Source: Pholiota molesta (Eukaryota; Basidiomycota; Agaricomycetes; Agaricales; Strophariaceae). From it: a stretch of DNA of 52,607 nucleotides. Below, in pieces: positions 32,416 through 41,902 of this stretch (position 1 is its first letter; each line of letters begins with the position of its first letter). The stretch is taken from positions 1 through 52,607 of the forward strand of contig JACGCK010000277.1 in the NCBI GenBank assembly GCA_014925825.1, given 5' to 3'. Position numbers and translations under genes: made by a program. Below the pieces are notes generated by a model. That model had not been told where the DNA came from. It made no database searches and saw nothing but the letters and a program-made list of their open reading frames with translations.

Positions 32416-33847
32416 ATATCCTGCTGAGCCACGGTCAAATTCGCCAGCCTTCCAAGCGGCATAAGTGACCTCGCCTGGTGCCTGGCAGACCCATGTATGT
32501 GATAAAATGGCGTATTGAGCATAATGAGATATCAATCCATCAATATCGTATTGACTCTCTCTAGATGTCGTATCAAAGTCGTCCATTGTGAGAAGACGAA
32601 GTTTCCACGAAATGTCGGCTTGGTAGAAGTCCGATTCCATTGCCAGAGATATCCGATCGAATACCGTACTCCGTTCAATGAGCTCCATATCTGATCCATC
32701 CGCTTTGAACGCCAACAGGCGTATGGGCATCTTGTTGAAAACGCGGTAGCGCACTTTCTCCAGCGCTAGTTTCAGTAGTGGAGGCTTTTCAGAATTAACT
32801 TGATTCGAATCCTCATTAAATACACTGATCACCGAGCAACAAATTACTCACCTTGATTCCGACTGGAGATTTGGATAACGTTTTGTTGCCGTGCCGGGGT
32901 GGGAACTATAGCCAGTGTGTTTCCAGCAATGTTGTCACCTAAAAATGTTATAGAAATTTATTGAGCAATTAGAATGAATATTTAATACCTAGCTTGTTTT
33001 TGGCTTTGCTACTGTGTTGAACTACTTGCGAGCGTATGAGCGTGCCACTGACAAATTTTTCCAGAGCGGAAACAAGCTGCTGGGCTTCTGGCTCCAAATA
33101 ATGATTATCCTCAACTACAGAAAAGACAATCAAGTTACAACACCCATAGATTGTTAATGGGCTTATTTACCTCCATATTCATATTCAGCAGCGGCGCTTC
33201 TGTTTGCAGCTAACACAAGAATAAAAGGGTGAGATGCTGCTCAGGTTGATGGCATGCGGCAAGATTCTCACATAACCCTGATAACCCTGGCGCATAAGCG
33301 TGTATAATGGGGAAAATAACGTTTTCGAGAGCCTTGACAAGCATATGCGCATGGGCGCTTGCAGAGTTGACATGATCTATGGCCATCCGAGGTAGTTTTT
33401 GAGTAAAACATCCTTCGTGGTGTTACTGTATCGACTTACCACTCATGATCGATAAGGATCAAGTTGTATATGATGACCGTAGAGGAAGGCTTGAGAGTGT
33501 ATATTCAAGCTTGATTCAAGCTTGAGCTTGGCTTGAGCTTCGGATTGACGATCACGAGATGATAATTTTATTTCAATCCCATGTCAAATAAGTATGGCAC
33601 TGACTGATAGCTTCACATACTTGCATTTTTCGATCGGCTGAGTGAGGCCTCTCCTTGTGTCTCCAGTACCTTAGTTCTCGGCCAAACCTCTGCTGTACTC
33701 TGCGCTGACTTCACACGCACGTGTATTCTATACCAACAACTGTATCGGATGGTTGCCGCTTGGTTTTTTTTCGACACCTTGGTTCTATTGAAATTTTGCA
33801 AAAGAAAAGGTAGTAATAATAATTGAGATTCGGCCGTACACGGCAAT

Positions 33848-36096
33848 TCATAAGTACAGAGTGACTAGCTGCATGCCATGTTTCCCAAGCTTGCTTTTCT
33901 GAACCACCGACGCAAGAGGATCCTTGGAAACATGTTTGATTCTAACCTCAAGAGCCCTCGCAGTCGATACTTTGCAGAGTATCGCTGACGTCGTCCTATA
34001 TAAACATATCGCAAAGCAAGGGTAATAACGCGGAAGTTCGACAAACTCATCTGCATCCCTGAAATTGAGTATTCCAAACACTATATGGAACCGAGTGTTG
34101 GTATTATCCCAACCGCTGAGCTTATCGGACGCCGCCGCTGCGTCCAATAAGTTGTAGCTCCTTGGGATTTTGCGGTTGGAATTTCCTCCGCCTAGACCCA
34201 CTATCTCAACGTCGGCATTGGCATAAAATTGACCGATAGCAGTAAATGATGTGTTCCACGATGTTGTATCCTCTGATATAGCAGGCATTAACAGGACGGA
34301 AATGCGCAGGCTCAAATGCGTTAACGTGATTGGAATGCGAGGAGAAGGCCAATCAATATCCGCATCTGTATGCCAGAGATACTGCTTGGGGCTGGACGGA
34401 AGCAGGGTGGATATCGCGCTGGATTGGTAAAACGTGCCGTTCTCCGAGGGACCGCTGCCCCAGTTCAACAGATCCAGGCAGTCGCTGCCCGGCACATTGA
34501 GAATTTCCTTCACAAGGCGCATAAACGCGCGCTCGGCGCCCTCGCCATACGCGATCGACAGGCTGACATCAAAGATCCCCATGAGCGAATACGCCACGTC
34601 CTCTTCGCGGGTGACGCGGCGGTTGGCCGCCCATTTCATGCGGCGGGAGATGCTGATGGCGGACATGCGGCGCGCTTGGAACGATAAAAGGTCTTGCTGC
34701 GTAATCGTCGTCGCGGCCCTGATCTCCTTCTGAATCAGACGGTTCCGCTGGTCCTCGTCGTTCAAATCCGACGCAAGCCTCTTCCAGTCGGCGCCGTAGA
34801 ATTTAGTGGAGCGTGGCGCAAGCAGCTCTTGCAGCGTCCAGCCGCGCGTAAACCAGGGATCATGGCGCATCTGCCGCAGGACCAGGGTCTGTGCGAGATA
34901 GGTGATGCAGACGGACGCATCGCGATACCAATTGTACATGGACCGAATCGATTCGTCGAGTTCGGCGCTGCTGTCTTTGTTGATGCAAATCGTATCCATC
35001 CAGCCATAAGTCACCCCGTATTCCGTGGCCGCGATTCTGCAGAAACTGGCAAGCTTCTGATAGCCCGCCGAGTCCATGTCGAATTCCCCAAATTTCCAAG
35101 AGGCGTAGGTCACTTCGCCTGGTGCATCATGGAGCCAGGTGTGCGATAAAATAGCGTATTTTGCGTGTCGCGATATGAACGTTTCAACGACATGATTCTC
35201 GGCCTGAGGGGTGCGCACAACAAGATGATGACAAAGTTCAGATTCAATATGGCCGTCGTTGAAGTCGGACTGTATTGCGATGAAAATACGGTCAAAGACG
35301 GTACTCCTTTCGATAAGCTCCATGCCGGAGCCGTCGGATTTGAAGGCCAATAAACGAATAGGCATAGTATTGAAGACACGGTGGCGTAGTTTCTCTAGTG
35401 CTAGTCTCAGCAGTGGCGGCTGTGCAGAGAAAACTAGACCGAATTGCCATTGAAAAGACCGATCATCTATGTATTATGGGATGGCTTACTTGTACTTTGG
35501 GAAACTTGACTGATGGATAAGTTGCGATTGGATGTAGGTGTGGCAACTATTTCTGGCATTTGCCTGGAGACGTCCACAGCTGAGATGGACAAGTAAAAGC
35601 AAAGTACAAGCCGCAAACCGCTGAGACTGGAAATAGAGCTGAACGAATATGATCTACTTACCTTTCTCGCTTTCGGTTGTATCCTGTTCGCCTATTTGCG
35701 GGCGCAGGAGTGCACTTATAAATTTCTCCAGCGCTGAGACAAGTTGTTCGGCTTCCGGCCCTAAAAGAGGACCATCGCCACCTACAGTAGGGACAGATAA
35801 ATAAAGGCGCCCATATGGTTTCTTTTGCGTACCTTGGACTTTACTAGCGGTGCCTGTGGCCACTGTTGGTAAGCAGAATGAGATGCATAGATTGGTAAGA
35901 TGAGCGAAGATACGCACTTAATTCTGGCACATAGGCATTCACAATAGGCAGAATAACATTCTCCAGGGCTTTGACGAGCATACGGGCATGGTCAGCATGG
36001 GCGCTTGCGGGATTGGCTTGATCTATGGCATCAAAAATGATCTCTAAACCAGTTTCCCCCGTACTAGAAAGGACTCGATATCAACTTACTAACCAT
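33848..36096 (-). CDS. HET-domain protein gene B, intact
   Basis: Six exons: complement(join(33848..35433,35490..35546,35662..35781,35833..35853,35918..36022,36090..36096)), 631 residues. Phases agree at every junction. Exon 1 codes for only M-V plus one base, and exon 2 is 105 nt, exactly as in gene A. The protein has a short helical start (ARMLVKALENVILPIVNAY), PEAEQLVSALEKFIS, a variable linker, then PPLLRLALEK and MPIRLLAF, then the HET domain (YAILSHTWLHDAPGEVTY, MDTICINKDSSAELDESI, WFTRGWTLQELLAPRS, EDVAYSLMGIFDVSLSIAYGEG). The C-terminal segment of about 250 residues (ITLTHLSLRISVLLMPAIS ... QKSKLGKHG) is shared with gene A and not known to me as a named domain. Likely role: nonself recognition or regulated cell death, by analogy with HET proteins. 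Its partner and trigger are unknown. Confidence 0.85.
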
Positions 36097-36425
36097 AGTT
36101 GACGATAGAGATAGAGCACAAGTCATCGAACGACTTGGCAACTGACTGCAGAGCTTTGGTTGAGGCTTATTACATAAGTGCCGTGTGGGTTGGACAAGTA
36201 CGGTCGTGTGCAGCTCTCAGGTATGTCTTCAAACTCGTTCTGTGCAGCCAAGTTGAACGTTGAACGTTGAACTTGAACTTTGAACACCAGCCAGGAATCG
36301 TTAAACATTATCACATGTCGCCAGCACCTCTGCTGATTTGACTATAACGAAAGTAGAAAGTAAACAAGTTCAGCCTGAAGACTTCACCTTCGCGTCTGAA
36401 CATTTCAGTAGCCCCCATCTAGAAC

Positions 36426-38365
36426 ATGGCCACCATGGACTACGTCGACGTCCCACCAGGCGCGATCCGTCTTCGCAAGCCGCCAAAATCCACCGCAAAG
36501 GACGACGGGGCATCCACAGAACTCCGGCCCCTCCCCAAGATCGTCACCGCGCTCCCGCACCCCTCGCCCCCGCCCTCGCCCACCTCATTCAAGCGGAAGT
36601 CGCTCTTAGCAGCCACCGCGGAGTCTCTCGCCTCGCCCACGCTCTCCCTCATCCCCCAGCTCCTGCTCTCCTCGACGCTTCCCGACGCGGCGACGCATCC
36701 GTGCACCAGCGCGCCGCGGGCGAAAGGGGAGCTCGTGCTGCTCTCCACAAAAGACCCGCTGTCGCTGCCGATCATGTCGGTCAATTTCAAGCGGTTTGTG
36801 ACCATCGTGGGGCCTGTTTTCTGGCTGCAAGACCGGGTCGAGGAGATTCTGTTGTGGAAGAGGGGGTGGATGCGGACGGCGGTGTGGATGTGCGCGTATG
36901 CATTTCTATGTCCGTCTATTTTTTTTAATACTAGCTTTTTGCTGATATTTAGAGCTACAAGGTTTCTACCCTCGCCTGCTTTTTCTCCTGCCACACATCG
37001 CTCTGATTAGCATCATCCTGTCTACCTACCCCTACCCAAACTCTACCTCCGATCAGCCGACTCCAAACGTCCCTCCCACAGAAGGCTCCGTACCATGGCA
37101 AGCCAACATTCAGGGGATACAGAATCTCATGGGAATGACGTACGTTTCACTTGCCACCCATCTTTCTCCCGCTGACATCGTTGTATAGCGCTGACCTTCA
37201 CGACCTTGTTCAACCTTACTTGTACCATCTCTATCTCACCCCCGACATCGTCTCGCCGACCTCCGCTCGACAGTCGCCATACACCCCCCACATCCTCACT
37301 GTGCTCGTCCTCTCGTTCTTCCCCCTGCTCTTCATCATAAATCTACCTCATTTTCCTATCCGTGAAGTGTGTCTCGTTATAGGGCTCGCGCCGTTCATTG
37401 CAACACATCCAGCCACCCAAAGAATATTTCCCGTAATCCTACATGCCGCAGCTAAATCGGCACCGCTCGTTCTCCTGCGGCTCCAAGAGCTCCGGGGCAG
37501 AGCCACCTCTGCACTGCGTCGAGGCAAGACCGAGCTGGAAAAAGCCAAACAGCCCAAGAAGGAGCCGCCTCTGCCTTTCTCGACGGTGCTGCAGCGCATC
37601 ATGGACGACGACCGCCTCAGCGACGCGTGCTGGAACGCGGAGATGCGGGAGGTGCAGCTCTGGGAGAATGAGCGATGGGGAGGTGTGTTCAAATCAATTT
37701 CAGCGTTGTTCGTCTAAAACTCACACACAATTAATATCCAGGGCCACTCCCCACCGATTCACCTACAATGGCGGCCACCTCGTCGTCTTCGTCCGTCTCT
37801 CCTCCCCAGAAAGGGTGGAGCAAGCAGAATCTGCGACCGGGCGAACGGACGGGATGGACAAGGGGCAGGGACGGGTGGAACGGGGGCGGACCGGGAGGGA
37901 GCGGCAATATCGCTGAGGGCTCCGGGGAAGTCAGGTTCGTGCTCCCACTTCCTTTCTTCTGTTCGTCGCCGGCGCCGGTGCTCGTTTTCGACGCCGCGGA
38001 AATGGAATTTTCGAACATACGCTGATACACGGCCTTTGTCTTACTCTTGTTTCCATTACAGCAGCAATCTCACGTTCTCGCTCGCGCCGGGCTGGGCGTT
38101 CGTGGAGACGGAGGACTGGCGGAAGGACGTGCAGTGCGCGTGGTCGGGGTGTGGCGGGGATCCTGGTATGTCGGCCATCTCGTTATTTATATATTTCACG
38201 GATATGGCTCAACTTTCGTCGTTAGATGGTTGGGTCTATACGAACGACGCTTGGATAGGCGCCAGACCGGCGCCGTATACGGCGGGAGGGGGGAGTGTGA
38301 CGCGGCGGAGGCGGTGGGTGCGCAGAGTGTGGTACGATCCGAAAAGGGCGACAGCGGATACATAG
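36426..38365 (+). CDS. Peroxisomal/ER membrane protein of the Pex23/Pex30 (Pex24p-domain, dysferlin) family
   Basis: Six exons: join(36426..36909,36962..37139,37189..37682,37742..37934,38062..38165,38226..38365), 530 residues with all phases matching. After a disordered start and an amphipathic LLSSTLPDA region there are membrane segments (FLCFYPRLLFLLPHIALISIIL across intron 1; HILTVLVLSFFPLLFIINLP in exon 3). The C-terminus has dysferlin-type Trp/Asp motifs: GWAFVETEDWRKD and GWVYTNDAW. This layout is that of fungal Pex28-32/Pex23 proteins, which shape ER and peroxisome contact sites and control peroxisome number and size. The donor of intron 1 (T|GTCCGT) is weak but is the one that restores the CFYPRL motif. 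Family assignment is firm; which paralogue is not. Confidence 0.8.
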
Positions 38366-38964
38366 CTGAGAGCTTGACGCCTATACTACCTTATCTCAGT
38401 GTTGTAATTCTTGTAATTTCTCGGGTGTTTTGTAAACCAAAGCAATCCATTGCATCCAGTTTTATCCTGTGTACAATAACTCAAGATATTCTAACCGACA
38501 CAAATGTATAAAGAACCTAAAGAAATCATTACTCTATGCTGGTGCCAAAAGAATCCATTGTCCAAGATTGTTACCATAAAAGTCATGCCTAACAGCTTAT
38601 GAAGATATACAAGGTACATAGAATCCATTTCCTAAGATTGTGGTACATTGGGAACGTTTGTATTGGGGTTGTAACTACGCTCGTAATGGTAATGAAATAA
38701 TTCTAACATCCTTGTATGGGTACACAACAATTCTGAGACATCGCAATGGGTTTGCAATGGGTATAATGATCGTAGCTACATTACAAAATGGTTCAAAGCT
38801 TCTATCATGGTTTTGCATACTCAGGCCGAAATCCATAATGTATGGATTGTATTCAGGTATTTTTTGACATATGTCGTGGGATGGCTACGTAATCACTGTG
38901 CTAGCACTGTCAGTGTTGGTGACTGTTCCTCTTGTCCTTCTCCTCACTTTTTGTCGAACAGTTC
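38366..38964. other. Intergenic between the peroxin gene and GDA1
   Basis: AT-rich with no gene. AGAATCCATTGTCCAAGATTG and AGAATCCATTTCCTAAGATTG occur about 70 bp apart (near 38549 and 38619), an imperfect direct repeat. The GDA1 promoter should be in the right half. Confidence 0.4.
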
Positions 38965-40781
38965 ATGGTGGATGGCGAGCGAACGGCACCCGTAGACTCG
39001 AAGCGCGCTAAATCCAGAACCCAGAAGCTTTCCCAGGTCAAACTCACCCAGCACGCTCCCCCATCGCAACGATCCAGCGGCCTAGAAACCTCCGCGGACC
39101 CCTCACGCGCCTTCTCCCACCTCCGTTCCCGTTACACGGACATGATATCACCCCGCAGCAGCAACTACGAGCACCTCGAAGGCGGCCACGGGCCCGCCAG
39201 GCTGGCCAAGCGCTTCGCGTGGAAGAAGTTCGCGGTCGTCGCCACTGCTTTCATTGGCCTGGTATACATCTTCGGCCCACGCGCGTCGAGGGCGCTGCCC
39301 TGGAAGTCGAAAACACCGGAGCCAAGTGCGTAGCATGTTGAGGCGTTCTGTGCACGGTGTTGACTATGTCTAGGTACATCATACGAAGAGGACCCAGATC
39401 CCATGAAAACGACCCACTGCGCCGCCCCCTACAGAGCCACCGACCCCCTCGTCCAATACGCCCTCATGGTCGACGCAGGCTCCACCGGGTCCCGCATCCA
39501 CATCTACAAATTCAACAACTGCGGCCCCTCCGCAGCCTACGAGTACGAGGTCTTCAAGATGACCCAGCCCGGCCTCTCTGCTTTCGCCGGCCGCCCCGAC
39601 GACGCCGCCAGGAGCCTCGACACCCTCCTCGACGAGGCCGTCCGCGTGGTGCCCAAGGCGTTGCACAGGTGCACGCCCATCGCTGTGAAGGCGACTGCGG
39701 GCCTGCGCCTGCTGCCCGGGTCACAGAGCGCCGACATCCTGCACGCCGTCGCCGCGCGCATCCACACCGCGTACCCGTTCACGCTCCACGAGCCGGACGG
39801 CGTCGTCATCATGGACGGCAAGGACGAGGGCGTGTACGCGTGGATCACCGCCAACTACCTCCTCGACACGATCAACGCCGGCGCCCCAAAGGACACCCCG
39901 ACGTACGCCGTCCTCGACCTCGGCGGCGCCTCCACGCAGATCGTCTTCGAGCCCACGTTCGCCGCGCCCGACCAGACGCTCGAGGACGGGGAGCACAAGT
40001 ACGCGCTCAGCTTCGGCGGCCGCACGCACGTGCTGTACCAGCACTCGTACCTCGGGTACGGGCTCATGCGCGCGCGGCGCCACGTCCACCGCCTGGTGGC
40101 CTTCATGGCGAGCCTGCACACGCCGTCGTCCAAGGAAAAGGCGCAGGGGATCGTCGGCAACCCGTGCCTGGCGCGCGGCACGAGCCGCGTCGTCGAGGTC
40201 GAGGATGAGAAGACCCACACGACCAAGAGCGTCACGATGCATGGCGACGAGATCGGCGCGTTCGCCGCGTGCGACCGCGTCGTCCAGCTGGTCCTTGCGA
40301 AAGACGCGTGCGTGCCCCTCCCCTCCGTGCATCATCCGCCCTACTAACACGCCCCCGCAGCATCTGCGAGATGAAGCCATGCGCGTTCGACGGCGTGTAC
40401 CAGCCCTCCCTCCTCGACTCCTTCGCGCACGGCAAGGTGCTACTGCTCTCCTACTTCTATGACCGCCTCGCGCCGCTGCTCGGCCCCAGCGCCCCTCTCA
40501 CGGTCGCCACCATCGCCGACACCGCCGCCGCCGTCTGCCTGGGCCGCGACCAGTGGCTCGCGCGCGGCTGGGGGCGGGACCCCGCGCTGCTCGCGGAGCT
40601 CGAGTCGCGCCCGGAGTGGTGCCTCGACCTGACGTTCATGCACGCGCTGCTGCAGCTCGGGTACGAGTTCCCGGATAGTAGGGAGGTAAGGATTGGGAAG
40701 AAGATTAGGGACACAGAGTTGGGGTGGTGTCTGGGCGCAACGATTGCGATGGTCGGCGGGGAGCTGACGTGTCGGGATTAG
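38965..40781 (+). CDS. GDA1: Golgi guanosine/nucleoside diphosphatase (GDA1/CD39 family)
   Basis: Three exons: join(38965..39325,39374..40307,40361..40781), 571 residues. A single signal-anchor helix (KKFAVVATAFIGLVYIFG, near residue 87) gives a type II Golgi membrane protein. Apyrase conserved regions are present in order: VDAGSTGSRIHIYKF, KATAGLRLL, GKDEGVYAWITANYLL with the catalytic Glu, and LDLGGASTQIVF. Later Cys residues (GNPCL, ICEMKPC, PEWCLDLTF) fit the family's disulfides. The enzyme hydrolyses GDP and UDP left by glycosyltransferases, so that GMP/UMP can be exchanged for new nucleotide sugar. The start is uncertain: ATG 38965 gives a long cytoplasmic tail, while the ATG in DMISPRSSNYE (near 39142) gives the shorter tail usual in relatives. 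Intron 2 has a textbook CTACTAAC branch site. Confidence 0.9.
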
Positions 40782-41902
40782 ATTTGAGGGAGTGGCATGG
40801 AGTGTTTGAAGGTGCGGTGGTGTTTGTTAATTTATTTTCGTGCATGTTATTATTTTGGATATAATTTCTTTTTTCTTCTGTGTTGAGTGCTTCAAACAAA
40901 CGTCGGCGGATCACCTGTGGTTCTATTGCGGTTTCACAAGAGCTTCTTCTGCCCACCCATTATAGGTAAGCTATGTTCATTAATCCATCACTGGGTGACT
41001 TTTGTCCTGATTTTCCATCCCCTCTGAAATCAGATATCGACTGACTCGGATACCCCGCCTTCATCTTCCAAATTCAAGGTCATACATACTTGGAAAAGAT
41101 GATTGTAGCACGTCTTCGTGACGGCGATAACGGCTGGGTCTTGTGGCCAATATCCGAGACTTCGTGGGTGTGCCTGCGACGATTTCGTCATGACTTCTGG
41201 AGCGCCATCTGTGCACCAACAGCGTATCAGTATTTCATATTCAACGATGCTTCTTTGCATCTCAATTTCCCTCGCTAATGCTTCGTTCCCTCCTCAGACC
41301 ATGGGTACGCCGTGTTTGTTGATCCATCCCATTTGTTCCTGATTTTTCGTCCCCTGCACTCAGATCCACTGCTGTCCAACCGATAGCTCGATTTCGTGCT
41401 CGGAGCTGGTTTTATCAGATTCTATCCTGAAGTTCTGGCTAATCAACTGAGGACGAAACAACTCCGTATTCGGAAAAGAAGACCAATCCTCAATGTCCGA
41501 GACTTCGCCGCAATTCTTCGGTCATATCCTGGCACCTTGAACGAGATTTACAAATTCATAGACCTTAAGAACCGTCAGGCCTCTAAACCTTAATCGCACT
41601 CATATATTGTTAGCTTCTCAGGCCGTATGTCATAGTCAAATGATGGAGTGGCTACTATCACTTGACGGCGGCGGACGCTGACGTCTGGTGACTCCGCGGG
41701 CCGTGCGTCGATTAAAGAACGCTGCTGAACGTCTGCTTCTGTCTGCTTCCGGGAATTGTTATGAGGAGCTCCTCTGTTGCATGTAATAACGGACCGGGGA
41801 TTGGATGATCCTGTGTTGGCGACGCGAAGTTGGGGAGTGTCGGAACGCTATTTATTCATCGCGTTCTTGAGGAGCCGCTTTGTTTCTTTCCGCTAGGAAA
41901 AG
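40782..41902. other. Intergenic with a possible decayed duplicate segment
   Basis: No gene is supported. Two stretches, about 40962-41110 and 41302-41480, share spaced words (TTGTCCTGATTTTCCATCCCCT with TTGTTCCTGATTTTTCGTCCCCT; both then reach ...CAGAT after an intron-like acceptor). They could be two decayed copies of one small gene. The GH127-like gene's promoter, with a CTATTTATTC motif, lies near 41848. Confidence 0.35.

Larger units (their letters stand above)
24945..33446 (-). pseudogene. HET-domain protein gene A, split by a copia insertion
   Basis: Six exons, with 33446..33440, 33376..33272, 33209..33171, 33114..32989 and 32938..32852 followed by a last exon running 32798..32416 and resuming at 26153..24945 beyond the retrotransposon. 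Removing the element and one copy of ATATC leaves an open frame of 651 codons across the site (AGY|Q). The HET domain begins at YAILSHTW, with TICINKDSSAELDESI and WFTRGWTLQELLAP. Ahead lie two short helical stretches (ARMLVKALENV-like; PEAQQLVSALEKF) and MPIRLLAF. After the domain comes a segment of about 250 residues shared with the neighbouring paralogue. HET proteins trigger cell death on contact between incompatible individuals, and the domain is related to TIR. As it stands the gene is interrupted; a truncated product ending shortly after AGY is the most it could make from its own start. Confidence 0.85.

Noticed and set aside
39357..40208. 283-codon Arg/Pro-rich frame inside GDA1
   Set aside because: Alternate frame of a GC-rich true exon that carries all apyrase motifs in the other frame.
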